Assembly (NCBI RefSeq): GCF_018143015.1
Contig: NC_054755.1
Coordinates: 11,448,124-11,512,123 of the forward strand
Direction: 5' to 3'
Source: Lytechinus variegatus
Lineage: Eukaryota > Echinodermata > Echinoidea > Temnopleuroida > Toxopneustidae
Length of the DNA: 64,000 bases
Below the pieces are notes generated by a model. That model made no database searches. It had not been told where the DNA came from and was given only the letters and a program-made list of their open reading frames with translations. The position numbers and the translations under genes were made by a program. Shown here piece by piece: positions 1 to 12,655 of this stretch (position 1 is its first letter; each line of letters begins with the position of its first letter).

Positions 1-360
1 CTTTGCTAGCGTTCCCATTTGATCACCCAAAAGTGGTTTTCAAAACCACTTCACGTAAAGCGGTCTTGTTGCTGTGGGGTGACATGTTTCACGCAAAATT
101 TGAAATCGAAGCGTCCGCATTCCACAGTGTGTAGAGTAGCACGCTCAAAATATGTGAAGATCGCTTCCTGAAGAATGGTTGTGTCCTCACTTACGTTAAA
201 ACCGGTTTAACAAGGTACAGCGATCTTGAAAACTACATTGTGAGGTGGTTTTCTGAACATGTTTGGAAGATCGCTTCCAAGATTGCTTTGATTGTTCTCA
301 TTACAAGCTAAACTAGTTTCCACTAAACTAGTTTTAATTTAGGAAGGTAGTGAGAACAGT
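1..360. repeat. Interspersed repeat rich in short palindromes, cut by the window start
   Basis: Contains a perfect 10-bp-arm palindrome at 31-51 (AAGTGGTTTT, C, AAAACCACTT), AAACCGGTTT at about 200, and two copies of AAACTAGTTT near 310-335. The segment TTTGGAAGATCG...GTTCTCATTACA recurs at 28600-28650, so it belongs to a dispersed family. Confidence 0.5.
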
Positions 361-405
361 GTCTAGCTGCCACCTTTGAATCATCACTTTTGTTTTATAA
401 ATCCT

Positions 406-619
406 GGGGGGTGTTTCACAAAGATTTAAGTATGACTTAGGTCGCACTTAAATGTCGACGCGTACATGATATGCAACGCGCAATCTTATTGATCAATACG
501 CAGTAGTGCGCGTCCTCTTGGCATGATCTGACCAATGCTGTCATGCCTTTTATACTGCGCATAACTAGGCATTTAAGTGCGACTCTAAGTCATACTTAAA
601 TCTTTGTGAAACACCCCCC
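406..619. mobile_element. MITE family A (GGGGGTGTTTCACAAAG ends), intact copy
   Basis: A 214-bp palindromic-ended element. The left end GGGGGGTGTTTCACAAAG is matched by the inverse right end CTTTGTGAAACACCCCCC, and the inner ATTTAAGTATGACTTAG repeats inverted as CTAAGTCATACTTAAAT. It has no ORF. Other copies are at 43939-44720 (interrupted) and 46765-47010 (diverged). Confidence 0.85.
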
Positions 620-3600
620 TGGTTCGTGATTATTCTTAGCAGTTTAGTGTCATGATTATTCTGAGTAGTGTAAATGACACCTTCATCCCACAAAAAGGAT
701 GGTTTTCAAATTGGTTTCCCCCACAATTCAAATGACTTTTCATAAATACATATTGTCTATTATCCAGTGAATTGATCTTTCAATAATAAATAAAGATTGG
801 ATGGCAATTTTCTGGCTCCCCTTTCCACAGAATTATCCTTTCTTGGCGAAAATTTATGTAATTGGTTGATTGGATTGCTTTGCGGCAAAAGAGACAGCCT
901 TGTTGTTTAGGTCACATTTGTTTCAATGACCATCATGCTTTTAATATTGCTAATATTTGAATACTTTGTTCAGTTGCTTTATTCTTTAACTTAGATCCAA
1001 TTAGCATTATAGATCGTGTAATTGAATAAAGAAGTGCAACCTTCACTTTATGGTTAGAATTTTGCTTTGATTGCGTGATGGAAACCAAAATTTGTGTAAA
1101 AATTTGTGAAACTAATAAAGTGCATTTTTGTGTTCTGCCCAGTATTTTTTTTAAAGTATTGTAAGTTATTACTTGATGGATTCTGATAAATTTTGGAAAT
1201 GATCAAAAATAGGGTGAGCTACATGTAAACAAAAGTAGGGGGAGCTACATGTCCTGGGTGTTCCCTATCTTAAAAGAAGTGTAAAAAAATAAATTATCTA
1301 TTATAGATAATTACATGTTTAATTATCATTTTGCAAAAGCTTTTTAATCTTCCACCATGTATAATGATACTACTTCTTGCACCCCCCCCCCCTATCCTTA
1401 TATAGGTTGCCCTAACTGCCCATTGTCCCTCCCCTTGTCCACCATATTGCCATTACTTGTTTTCTTTAAACCTTCATTCCACTCCAAACTTCTGTTTCCA
1501 TCTTCACATTACTGACACAAAAATCATGGATGCAATTAATCTCTCATCATCTTTCAATATTGCTTGCAAATGTTTTTTCAGCTCGGCATTGTATTTGATT
1601 TTACCTGGCCATCTGCGACCATATTCAGGCTGGGATTTTGGATGAGAAATAGAGTGAAAAAAAATGCTCCCTATCTCACTTTTGTCCTTCCTCTTTTCTT
1701 TTCTTTTTTTGCCCAGCATTTTGATGCAAAGGCATCTATTCAGAAAATGTGGCTCAGAAAAAAAATCAACATTCAATTGAAGCATGACATGAGTGAATGT
1801 ACTTTTTCATTGATATTGTCTGCTCTGTTTTCTCATTCAAATGTTGCATGGAAGTCAAATAAAATTTTCTTAAATTTTATACGATTGAGGGGGTCTTAGA
1901 GATTATTCTAGAAATTGCATTTTTTTTATTGAAAATGTATTGGTAATAATGAATAAATAATCCATGGTAAATATGTTTTATATATTAACTAGGATTGATA
2001 AGGCAATTTTTACATTGTCAATGAAGATAGGCCTATAGACAAAGAAATCATTGTTTGATAATAGTGGAAAGCAATAAACAGAACTTGCATTGTAAATTTA
2101 AAACAATTATTTGGAATGGGTTATTTACATATTTTGTAATTTTCTTCTATTGAAGAGCTATTTCTTTTACTGAATCTCAAATTGCAACTAATTGGTTGTT
2201 ATGTATACTGGGGTTTTATTTTTACCACAAACTGGGAGAAACAAGTCTGTAGCAGATCTGAGTTTATTCCTTAACAAATAGCAATCAAAGTGTAAAAGGG
2301 TTTCAAAATCCATAATTATAATCATCCTTTGTTAACCGGTCAGTGAATCTTTCAATAAAAGAACTCATCTCTTTTGATTGCTCTCTCAATGCAATAGCAT
2401 AAAAGATGATTAGGATGACCACCGGTCATCACTACTGACCATTGGTCATCAATGGTGACTCAATGATGACAAGGTCAGATCCAAAAAGCATCCAGAGATG
2501 CTTTTTCTTGAGAAAATTGAACTTGGGGTCGTCTTTCATCTGCATGCCCTGAAGGTATAGAAAAGGCGGTGCAATACCCTTTAAAGGTGAGGTTCGGTTT
2601 CATTCCAAGGTGAAAAATATCGCTCCTTTTTCCTTGTAAAGAAAGATATCTTATAATAATGATGATGATACTAATAATAATAGTGGCTACTGTATATAGC
2701 ACACAGGTTCACCTTTCACTGCACATGGCATTTCAAGAAAGTAAATTGTAAACATACCCATGAAATCAACTATAAAAAGTAAAAGATTAGAAACTTGAAT
2801 TCTTCATTTGAATGTCTTCTGAAAAACATTTGCTTAAAATATTTTGAATTTTAAACATGCAAGGTAAGAGTACTTACTACAAGTATAAAGAAATATACAA
2901 ATACACTGTAATGATAATAAAATGATTATAAAATATAATTATAATGGCTTTTTTCTGCCTTGATGTCTTCACATTGAAATCAACTCAACACTCTTAAGTT
3001 GACTGTGTATGAATATTGTGTTGTTTGTTTTATGTATTATGAATACACAATTTATGCAATGAGCCCTCATTCAGTAAATGGAAATGAATTATTTTTATAT
3101 GAAACATGAGATTGCTAATATTTGGAAAACAATAAATTACTTACTGCACAAGTGCACACACCATGCACTCATTGCACTGCTCCAATTTCTGTGTTCTGTG
3201 TTATGCAATTTGTTTCATCACCTGTAAACATGTGAAAATTGTTGGTAAATAAATAAATCAAATCAAAATATGATTTTGTATGATTAATTTAATAATTTTC
3301 TTTCATTTTGACTATTGCCAACTTTCCAATGTTTACTCATTCTTGTTTACTATCCTTCAAAGCTGTTTTAATATTTTCAAAGTTTTTCTCAATCAGTAAT
3401 CGCTTGACCAAATTGAAATTTTCTCTTTAAATTTAACCACGTTCTTGATTGAGACAGCACGGAAAGTGTGTGTACCCACAGTGATCAGAGAACCCTTGCA
3501 TAGATATGCATAACCACAGCTCAGATATATCTTTGCCGCATCAATCACAATAAAAACGAAATTGTCAAATCTTGGTGGCCGTGGGGCATCCCTCGTCGCC

Positions 3601-3640
3601 TTTTGTCTCTTTCGTTGGCGTTCCGTTGCTTCGTGGAGCA
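620..3640. other. AT-rich unique sequence, no gene seen
   Basis: No coding signature on either strand. A TAAATAAATAAATCAAATC tract at about 3243-3266 may be the tail of an old non-LTR element. Short ACCGGTCATC palindromes occur near 2420; nothing else was recognised. Confidence 0.5.
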
Positions 3641-3649
3641 CTCCTTGTA

Positions 3650-3850
3650 GCAGCGCCATTCGGATTTATGTGACAAGCTGCCAGCTTGTCTGGATGGGAA
3701 TTAGCGGGAAAATTGTGTGAGCTTCTCCTCTGTGCTTTACAGAGAGAGAGAGAGCTCATCTGGAGTCATCTATTTCATTAGTATTTCCATCTGCTTTGGC
3801 TAAGCATTTCCGAACTTGATTCTTTGTACGAGACACGTTCTGTGCATCGA
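3650..3850. promoter_or_regulatory. Candidate regulatory block with perfect palindrome
   Basis: A GC-richer non-repetitive stretch with a perfect 9-bp-arm palindrome at 3672-3690 (GACAAGCTG, C, CAGCTTGTC) overlapping E-box-like cores, followed by a short GA tract. Composition and motif only. Confidence 0.2.
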
Positions 3851-4101
3851 TGATGTATACAAATTACCAGAATTCACTGGTCTGTGTGTTGGTGTGAATA
3901 GTGACCATTCAAAAACTGGATTTAGATTTTAATCTTAAAGATGTGAATTAACGTTATTTTAGATTTAGAGATAAATCTGTAGATTCAAATATTTTATTTA
4001 GAGTGTACACTAAATGGATTTTAATCCATTGTGGTTAGAAACAGTAACTACTCTGTCCCTATATTTGCACTCTAAATATACATGTAAAGGATTAGTAACA
4101 A

Positions 4102-4780
4102 ATCCAGATCAGCTGTGAATAATAACCAAATATTGGATTTATTTTCAATCCTAAGGATTATATTTTAATCTCAAAATATTAAAATTTCAAGTACATGTAT
4201 TTCAGGTTTAGATTTAAATCCACAAAGTTTCAATCTAAGTCTTAAAGGGGAAGTTCACCCTGACAAAAACTTTATTGTAAAAATAGCAGAAAAAATAATA
4301 AAAAATATTGCCGAAGGTTTGAGAAAAATTCATCAAATAATTAAAAAGTTATTAGAATTTCAATTATTTGATTTGTGACGTCATATGCGAGCAGCATTCC
4401 TACATAGCAAATGGTAAAAAATCAATGAAATGTCATTTTCTCAGAAAATTGATAATGGTTTTCGCTGTACCTTTTGTATATCAATAGACAAATCATTTCA
4501 CACCCGATCATGAATAGAAAAGAAAATTAAGTCATCAGGAACCATGCAAAATTTGAAATTCATGCATTTTATATTACATAACACATGGGGCAGCTGCTCG
4601 TTTATGACGTCACAAATGCAAAATTTTGAACTCTAATAACTTTCTTACTCTTTAACGGATTTTCCTCAAACCTTCACTAATATTTTTTACTATTTTTTCT
4701 ACTATTTTTGCAACAAACTTTTCTTCAGGGTGAACTTCCCCTTTAAGTTGAGCTGGCCAGTATTCATAGCCAATCTAGAT
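4102..4780. mobile_element. MITE family B, second copy, interrupted by a TTAA element
   Basis: The ends 4102-4128 (ATCCAGATCAGCTGTGAATA...) and 4754-4780 are diverged inverse copies of the family B ends. Removing the internal TTAA-flanked element leaves about 178 bp, close to the 184 bp of the intact copy. Further family fragments occur at about 3890-4080. Confidence 0.75.
4242..4746. mobile_element. MITE family C (TTAA-bounded), nested in family B
   Basis: It begins TTAAAGGGGAAGTTCACCC and ends with the inverse, GGGTGAACTTCCCCTTTAA. Inverted similarity continues for about 100 bp into each side (CTCTAATAACTTTC against AAAGTTATTAGAATT), so the element can fold back. TTAA at both ends fits piggyBac-type target duplication. 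No transposase. Confidence 0.85.
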
Positions 4781-4860
4781 CTACTTTAAATCCTCGAAAT
4801 TTAGAATATCATGGGTAAACATACCAATCTTACACTCAAAATGTCAAGGGTTTAAAATAG

Positions 4861-5044
4861 ATCCAGATCGGCTGTGAATAGTGACCAGCCGAAGATTAGA
4901 TTCTGATTTAAACCTTGGGATTTGAATATAACTCTAAAAGATTTTACTTTTAATCTTTTTGAGATTTGAATTTATAAAAGTTAATCCTTAAGATTTAAAA
5001 TAGATTCAAAATTCAGGTGGTCACTATTCACAGCCGATCTGGAT
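4861..5044. mobile_element. MITE family B, intact copy with perfect 27-bp inverted ends
   Basis: The ends 4861-4887 and 5018-5044 are perfect inverted repeats (ATCCAGATCGGCTGTGAATA... with its inverse). The element is 184 bp long with an AT-rich centre of repeated TTTAAATC-like words and no ORF. Confidence 0.9.
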
Positions 5045-7708
5045 TTATTTTAAATCCTTAATATTTAGAGTGTGAAAGATGCTTTTTGTATACTGTTTGA
5101 ACACAGACAGAGAGGGAGACTGAACAGACCTAGGGTCTCCTTGCATATTAAACCTCAGGCGTATATAGGGTCATTCATGATTTGGGATAAATTGCACCAG
5201 AGACTGGGATAAATGAAGTGCAGATGTGAATCACCATGGACTTTCACAACAATTTTTGTTGTTGCCAGAGTCTGGGAGAATAATGAACCAAATTCTTTCT
5301 CATTGTGCGATATAATTCCAAAACATGATTTAATTCTGAAAAACAGGTACAGAAAGTTGTGTATCTTGCCAAAGCCACATCTTCAGTGCAAGTGTGACTC
5401 AGCATAAACTTCATAATTATATTTTTAGAGACAGCATCTGGGAGAATAAACAACTATAATCAGCCTTTAATTTGAGAATATCCAAAAAAAATAATTTTAT
5501 CGTGTGAGGAGGAAACAAAATTAAATCATGCATTCTGGAAAGTGATTACTTCAGTTGGTTGTTTCTTATTTTATTGGTTGGTTAAAAAATCTGATTGTTA
5601 ATTTTTTTTTAGTCATAGACAATGTAAAAGAGATATTTAAAACTATTGGTTCTATAGTGTACATTTTTTCTAAATTCTGATATCCTTCAATACAATCACT
5701 AGAATACAAATGTACCAAATTTGCGAATCGCCCTCCTCAATTGTCAATTTCCCCCTCAGCTATATATCTACGTCTATTTTGTCCACCTTGTGCTATTTTG
5801 CTCTTCAAATATATACAGTTTATACACACATTAGCATTTTGATGATATTATTTCAGCTTCGACCGATCAAATATTGCGCAGGGTTTTGATAGATTCACCC
5901 ACTTTCCAAAGTCCTTTGACGTAACGGTGGCTTTGAAAGATCTGGATTGGATTCTATTCGTGTGATGGATTTATGTTTGCGGAGTTGAGCTTTTTTTTTC
6001 CTTACAACCATCACTTACGAATGTGAACTGCACATGAGTGGCATATGGCTCATTGATCGGCTAGTATGAGATTAGCATAATTGCATTCCTTTGCCTAATT
6101 CATAACTTTTCAGTCATACTGCTGCTGTCACATTCTGACTGACAATCACATTTTCTTCACTCCATTATGATGTATAGACTGCATGTATTTCCAAGGACGT
6201 TCACCCTCTTTACACTTGTTTTATTTGTATTTTTATTTATTTTATTAATTTGATATAATTCAGTGCTTTTTGAAAGGTGTGGAAGCTATAGAATTGGAAT
6301 CGAAATTGCATTAGCAGAAATTTAGGCAAGGGCCCATGACTGACGTGATGTTTCTATGCATACATGCATATTTAATAGCAGGACTTGGTCTACATGTACA
6401 CCTGCTTTTTAATCTTTCTTATGTTTTGTTTCATGATCATCCCACTTGGTCTAATGATCCTAGTTCGTCTACAACTTTGTCTCCTGACCATTTATTTGAA
6501 CTAATTGCCATTTAGCCCAATTTTCTTCGCCTGGTCCGGCTACTCTTATCTAGATTTATAGAGGGTGAGTTCATAAAAGCAGTATACACCATTAGCATGT
6601 AAGGCTATGTTAGCCCACAGTGTCGGTCATATATACTAGGCCTACAAAGGTTAACAAATCTCTCTGATATAACCTTGGGGAAATTATGACCTTGGAACTT
6701 ATTACTGCTAGGTTTGAAACTTTAACACCCTGGTGGGTGTTATTGTTTGAGGTTAACTCTTGACACTTTTATTTTCTTCTTTTTTATTTGTTTTGTTTGG
6801 TTATCCCCTGTTGAAAGCTGGAAACTTTTGCCTTGCTGGCCTAGTTGCATAATTTGAAATAAAAATGTGGACTTGACCCAGACCCAGAGGCCAAATAAAT
6901 CACAAACCTGTTCCAATTTCGCCATTTCTTCAAGGGGCCTCCCATTTCTCATGCCTACACTGTATTAAGTCTAACCTCTCTTGGGCATCAATTGAAACAC
7001 AATTTGCTTCTGAATTCTTCAAAATTATATGTTTTTTTATTGTTTCTTTTATGGGGCTTCCAAATAAACTAACACCTGTTTTGTAATTTTTCAAAATTTA
7101 TGTTTTACTTGAGAGTGATAACTTATTTTCATGAGTGCTGTAAACCATGCTTTTAGATTTTCCTTTGATACAGTGTATAAAGTCAAAATTGGGAAATAAA
7201 ATAAGAATTATGAAAACTAATTCAATCTTTTCTTGTTTTTAAAAATTCAGACCAGGCTTTTAAGTTTCATGCTATAAGCAAAAATAATTTGAATTCTAAG
7301 TTGCAGCTAAGTGCTGTTGTATCATGATTATGCTCCAAATCAATTTGATACTCATTCTCGATTTGGTGAAACATGTCAAAGTAAACTTTGCCCTTGTCAG
7401 ACTTATCCCTGTTTTGTTTCGTTTTTTTTTACTCTGTGAATTGTTCAGAGAATATTATTCAGGGAAAAACTTCATCCACAAACACAGAAAATAGGTTACG
7501 GACCTATATTCTGTCGGTATAGTGCTAAAAAAAAGATGAACCTTTCGTTGAGATGCTGTAGGCAAAAAGCACAGATCTATTTTCCATGCATATGTTATCA
7601 CTTTGACGTTTGTTCTTCCACTTTTTATTCTGTTCACACGTTTTTATAAATCAGTTGTCATCAAATGAGGATGGACATTGAGAATATCATGTTAATAGAC
7701 CTCATCCA
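5045..7708. other. AT-rich sequence, no gene seen
   Basis: No coding signal. Holds the candidate regulatory block at 5850-5990; otherwise unique AT-rich DNA. Confidence 0.5.
5850..5990. promoter_or_regulatory. Candidate regulatory block with Tcf-like sites
   Basis: Within 90 bp there are CCTTTGAC, CTTTGAAAGAT (Tcf/Lef-like) and a CRE-like TGACGTAA, in non-repetitive sequence richer in GC than its surroundings. Such motifs are common, so this is weak. Confidence 0.2.
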
Positions 7709-7824
7709 GGGGAGCATTTCATGAAGAATTTACTCAGTGATTTCCATTCACTGATTGGCTATCATCCAATGAGACACAAGAATTTCGAGGAAATCACTGA
7801 CTTTTTTTTAATGAAATTCTCCCC
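7709..7824. mobile_element. MITE family D (GGGGAGCATTTCATGAA ends)
   Basis: The left end GGGGAGCATTTCATGAA and right end TAATGAAATTCTCCCC are inverse. The inner GTCAGTGATTTCC-like words are also inverted (CAGTGATTTCC against GGAAATCACTG). 116 bp. Confidence 0.75.
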
Positions 7825-8446
7825 AGATTATAGTATGCAGGGACCACTGAAAGGCCAGCTCATTAAGCTGATGAAGCTGCCTCGGGTAAATAAAAAGGTA
7901 TAATTATTATCATCATTATGATTAGAAAATTGTCATCAACCATTAAAGATAAAGTATTGAACAAAAATAATAAAATCTATAAAAAGAGAAAATATTCTCT
8001 GGTGTAAAATGACACTCAAAACATTGACAGGCACATCTCAAAGTATGCTCCTATTCTGGCTTTACTGTTTTGTTTGTTTTTAATTTGTCTGTTCGAAAGA
8101 GAAAAATATCAAACATATAGCTTTAACTCTCCCCTAGTATCATACAATTCAAACTTTACATTTGGCTATAGATTGTAAACTGACCTGTACTTGAACTTGA
8201 GATTAAACACGGACACTCCTTTGCAAATTCCTTTTCCCCATATTACAATATACCTCCATCAATAGCATCTATGTTATAATGAAAATGGCAAAGTCATTTC
8301 TAAGAAGATTTTTTTTCTTATAGCCAAGATGGATAATTCTGTAAGAGACAAACTTGACAGACATTAGAGCTCCTTGAATAGTTGCATTAAGAAATTTGTA
8401 TTGCTGATTTCAGTTGAGTTAAAAAAGGGGACTAGGCTTATGGTAT

Positions 8447-8480
<34 letters not shown>

Positions 8481-10290
8481 AGATACCATATTTCCCAAAT
8501 TCATTGTGTTTTGATGAAGGAAAGCTTGGGTATATTTGACCTGTCAATAATGAATTCAGCAGTGCAAATGATTTCAATTGTATCGTTTGGAGGTATTATT
8601 TGATTTGTGTAGCTTTTGAGAGTAGTCAGTACTCCCTGCATATTTCTGGTGGTATTGGTTAGTATACCAGTGAGCAAAAAATGAAGAGAATATTTTAGTC
8701 CATGTCTTGGAATAATTCTTCAAATTTATGAGGCTGCTCATTTATTTAGCAATTTGATGTTTTACTGGGCCATGGTGATGTTTTACCATTAGACTGTGTA
8801 TTTTTTGTGAATTCTTTGAAGAGCAACATATATTTCAGCCAATGCAGAACAGATTTATAGGTAGGTCAATCTCCTGGTAAGATTCTCCGAAAATTATCTC
8901 TGAGGGGTTAACACAAATGCAAAGTGGACTTGGAATTATTGTTCGAATTATTGTTTTTTTCTTGGATTTCTCTCTTTGTGAGGGAAGGGATAGGCCTATT
9001 TCTATTGAATTAGGGTACCAGGCTGTAAAGATTTCTCTATTCCCCTACACCTTCAGCTGGCATTCACTCCTGTACACATACAAGGTATGGAATCAGATGC
9101 CTTGCCTCTAGACATCATGGCTAAACTGGGCTTTGATCCTTGAACCCACTCAGTAGTCAATGCAAGATGCGAAGAAGCTACATCTGCCATGCTTGAACAA
9201 GCCCTCTCTTTCTCTACTGACCATTTTTGCAACTCCAACGCAGTCACACACATTACATTGTGGAAAGTTGGCATGCCTGATAATACGTTGTTGCTTCCCC
9301 CCCCCCCCCCTTCCCTCCCCAAGATACATGTAGACAACTCATTCTTTAAGATAATACATCATAGAAAAAAAATTGTTCATATTTGATCAAGACCTTGATT
9401 GCAGAAACAGATGTGAAGTTAATGAGGAAGGCTTTAATCTAGTCGCATCATTGGACACGAGCGTGAAATTTGCTAGACAAATAAATGCAAAGCGACCTTG
9501 CCTGAATAACCTCATGAGATGTGGGGCTCCATTCCTTCATAATTAAAGATAAGATGAAATGTTAAGCAAAATGTTTTTAGATGAAAGAGAGATTATAAAA
9601 GAAACTAAAATGAAACATGATGTAATTTTAAAGAATTTTCAGCAAAGCAAGCATTAGATTTTATAAATATAATTGTTGCAATAATATTGTAAAAAAGTGT
9701 GAAGCTGTCAGCAAAAAGTTGTTTAGGATTTCACTCCATTCCACATATAAGAATATGTTACATGGCTCTGCTTCTTGTTAATTTCATGTTATTGTCTTTG
9801 CCTTATATTATGATTTTCCCTTTTTAATGTAACAAAGCATTTTGAAAAAATTTGCCAAGTACTTATTTGTAACTGAGACCAAAGCCAAGATGACTCTTTG
9901 ATTGCAATTTGGATGCGATACTGTTTTCCATGCATTGACCGTGACACGACATATCAGTATGATATGGGATTAAAATACATCGTCTTTGTAAAGGGAGATG
10001 GTAAATCCAAAGCAAGCTTAACTGTGACTGGGTTGAGTCTGAAGTAGGCATAGATGTTCAATAGACCTACAGGTCCGTAATACTTTCTTTTTGAAAAAAA
10101 AAGAAAAAAGAGTTTGACCTGAAACTAATTTTTCCTTTTTCTCCCTTATGAAATTTACATTAAATACTTGGGAACTCCTATTCTATAAGCTTCTCCCATT
10201 ATGAGGCCCCTTTTTTCCTGGTCATCCTCCTCCCCCAACTAACTCCCCCCCCCCCCTCGCCCACCTTTGCATTCCAAGACGACATGTTCA
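7825..10290. other. AT-rich sequence with a (TA)n tract, no gene seen
   Basis: A TA dinucleotide tract lies at about 8455-8481 and a poly-C tract at about 9298-9310. The block 9405-9540 is slightly GC-richer and non-repetitive. No coding signature. Confidence 0.5.
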
Positions 10291-10299
10291 TTGAACTAT

Positions 10300-10725
10300 C
10301 AACCTTGGCAACCTGGGCAATGCCAAGGTCACAGTGTAACCCCTCCCCACCACCCCCTCTCACTCCGAGACCACTGGTCTTCATGGTACTATCAACCTTG
10401 GTGACCTGGGGAGCATTTCATGAAAGGACATGTCAGACGTTTTATCCGACAAGTCCCATGTTATCCGACAGTTACCATAGTAACAGTGCTTCTCAGCCAA
10501 TCAAAATCAAGGAAAGATGTCAGATCTGACAACTTGTCGGACAAAAATGTTGATGAAACGCCCCCCTGGGCAATGTAAAGGTCACAGTTTACCCCCCCCC
10601 CCATACAACCCTCCTTGCTGCCCTTCCTCCCCCCCCCCCCCATGCCCATCACCTCCCACTCCCTAGCCACAGGTGTGCTGGTATTATTGACCTTGGTGAC
10701 CTGAGCAATGTCAAGGTCACAGATC
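10300..10725 (+). repeat. Three-copy tandem repeat, the middle copy split by a MITE
   Basis: TTGG(C/T)(A/G)ACCTG(G/A)GCAATG...AAGGTCACAG occurs at about 10305, about 10398 (interrupted) and about 10692, separated by C-rich spacers. After removal of the MITE at 10408-10564 plus one CCT the middle copy is continuous. Confidence 0.75.
10408..10564. mobile_element. MITE family D, copy inside a tandem repeat
   Basis: The ends are GGGGAGCATTTCATGAAAGG and the inverse TTGATGAAACGCCCC. The interior has inverted GTC(A/G)GA and TCCGACAAG words. CCT occurs on both sides (10405-10407 and 10565-10567); removing the element and one CCT restores GACCTGGGCAATG, as seen in the neighbouring repeat copies. Confidence 0.85.
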
Positions 10726-10894
10726 AAACTGCTGGATCACATCCCAGCTCTTCTCAAATCGAGGATGTTGTGTTTATAAGAAGGTCCTCTGTGTGTCTTC
10801 AAGGCAGTCCTTGTCAAGTCCCATTGACATTGCAGATTGCCTTCCCCAAAATATGTTAAGGTGCTTTCACACTTGCACAGTTATAAAGTAATAC

Positions 10895-11071
10895 AGGGTG
10901 GGTGTTTCATAAAGCTAAGATAAGAGCGACTTTGATAACGACTGGTGATCTTTTCTTTTGGTCAATGGTATACACCAATTTGTAATGGTTTAGAGCTTAA
11001 GAAAGGTTCACCAGTCATTCTTAAAATCGCTCTTAACTAAGAATAGCTTTATGAAATGCCCCCCCCCCCCC
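10895..11071. mobile_element. MITE family E (GGTGTTTCATAAAGCTAAG ends)
   Basis: The left GGGTGTTTCATAAAGCTAAGA is inverse to the right TTAGCTTTATGAAATGCCCC-like end (with small differences). The inner AAGAGCGA and TCGCTCTTA are also inverted. About 175 bp. Confidence 0.8.
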
Positions 11072-11549
11072 GGCTGTTTCATACCACTTTTTATAACAAT
11101 ATCTTCATCATTTATAGCTATAGGAACAACCGTCTAGTGTTCAGACACTGGCTCAGACAAAAAAAAACTTTCTCTGGTTCACACAGATTCAAACAGGTTG
11201 ATTTGTTAGTCAATCTCAGCAAAATTTACTCTTGTGGTCAGTTTGGGTCTAATATTAACTTATTTTCTATAAAAATGAGGAATCTATGTTTAGTGCTCAT
11301 ATGATATAGACGCTTTTCTCTTGAATATCCTGCCTAAATGTAAAGTGTGTCATAAATGTCAAACAAAAAATATCTTACGATCCCGAGTTCATACACTTTC
11401 TCCAATTATATTTTAGTACTGTCATATTAAAGCAAAAATGTAATCTGCATTCATATTTTTGTGTGTGGTGAGAGACGGCAATGCACAGAGTAAACCATCC
11501 TTCTATTTGTTTAGATGATTCTAAACATCCCCCTTTTCTTGGTTTAAAG

Positions 11550-11930
11550 ATAAATTCCAGTTTTGGTAACGATCTCAAAATGACTTTTTACAGAATCTAA
11601 TATAATGACCACACAAGTGTCTGTTTGTATGAATAAAAAATATGTGCCAAAGGATTCTGGGAGAAATTGTGTAATTGCTGAGAAATAAGCAAAATAAGCG
11701 CGGATTCGGTCACTTCTGTCGGGTATTTATTCCAGCAATAATTATACACTGTCCCACGTGTGCCTATCCGTGTTGGTGATCTTCAGTGTGAACGTTTTTC
11801 AGCGTAGATTTCAAGATTTCACAAAGTTCAGTTTAATGTGACTGTACCAGATTTAGATCCTCGATGATATTCTGACAATTAAGCCTAGTTTTACAGACTT
11901 TCTCATGAAATCAGTGTTTACTGCAACTAC
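11550..11930 (+). repeat. Dispersed repeat, copy 1 of 2
   Basis: Shares with 38905-39279, in the same orientation, the landmarks ATAAATTCCAGTT, AATGACCAC, ATGTGCCAAA, GTAATTGCTGAGAA, ACACTGTCCCAC and CTGCAACTAC in the same order and at similar spacing. No coding frame or inverted ends seen; class unknown. Confidence 0.75.
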
Positions 11931-12109
11931 TGGCATTTCTCTTTAATGTGGAGTAAAGTGGGGGCCCCTCCCATCAATCCCTCATTCCTCTTTCATGATA
12001 TTCCATTTATAGTTATGATTTTAACCCCAATATCAACCACCGATTTCCAAACATTTGAATTGTTTATGTACAGTCGTTGATTGATGGTGTGAGAACCAAG
12101 GGTTGTCTC

Positions 12110-12655
12110 AAGAAGCTTTTCTTGGTATTTACTGAAGAATTTCATTTTACCCTCAAAATCATTCCCTGTTATCCATTTATATTCCTGTGAGACCTTATTT
12201 GCTTTTAGATATTTAATTTTCCCTTAGACCTAACATACTGGTACTTAACATAGTAAAAATGCTGTTTAATTGTTGTGGTATATACAACACAGTCAATAAC
12301 AAGGGGCCTAAAATTGATCCTTGCGGTACCCCAACGGAAACATTTAATGAAGAAGATAAGACACCGTGGACAAATGTATGTTGAACCCTATTTAAAAGAT
12401 AATCCCTAAACCAGTCTAACGCAATCCCTCGAATTCCATATTGATTAAGTTTAAATAAAAGTAATGAGTGGTCCATAGAATCGAAAGCTTTAGATAGATC
12501 TAAGAAAACTCTAATTATGTGTTCGTCAGCAATAAATGAATCCATTATTTTTTGTTTAACTTTTAAAAGAACATGCTCACAGGAAAAAGTGGGTCGAAAT
12601 CCGTATTGAGAATCACTTAAGATATCATTACTGATTTGATGTTTCTTTGTATTTT
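12110..12655 (-). mobile_element. Degraded non-LTR retrotransposon reverse transcriptase fragment (CR1/Jockey-like)
   Basis: On the minus strand the frame is open from about 12655 to 12213. It reads through SDSQYGFRP, then VFLDLSKAFDSMDH (RT block with the first catalytic Asp) and GVPQGSILGPLL. The next expected segment (YINDL...FADDT, holding the catalytic Asp pair) is missing, and the frame degenerates after GPLL. There is no endonuclease domain and no start. The element is dead. The LDLSKAFD and GVPQGSILGP motifs are typical of CR1/Jockey-type elements; the exact clade is not assignable from this piece. Confidence 0.85.

Noticed and set aside
7825..7876. A GC-richer open block (MQGPLKGQLIKLMKLPR) between a CCCCAG and a CGG|GTAAAT, resembling a small exon.
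   Set aside because: The upstream CCCC is the end of a MITE, the pyrimidine tract belongs to that MITE, and no family match or partner exon was found; likely chance.
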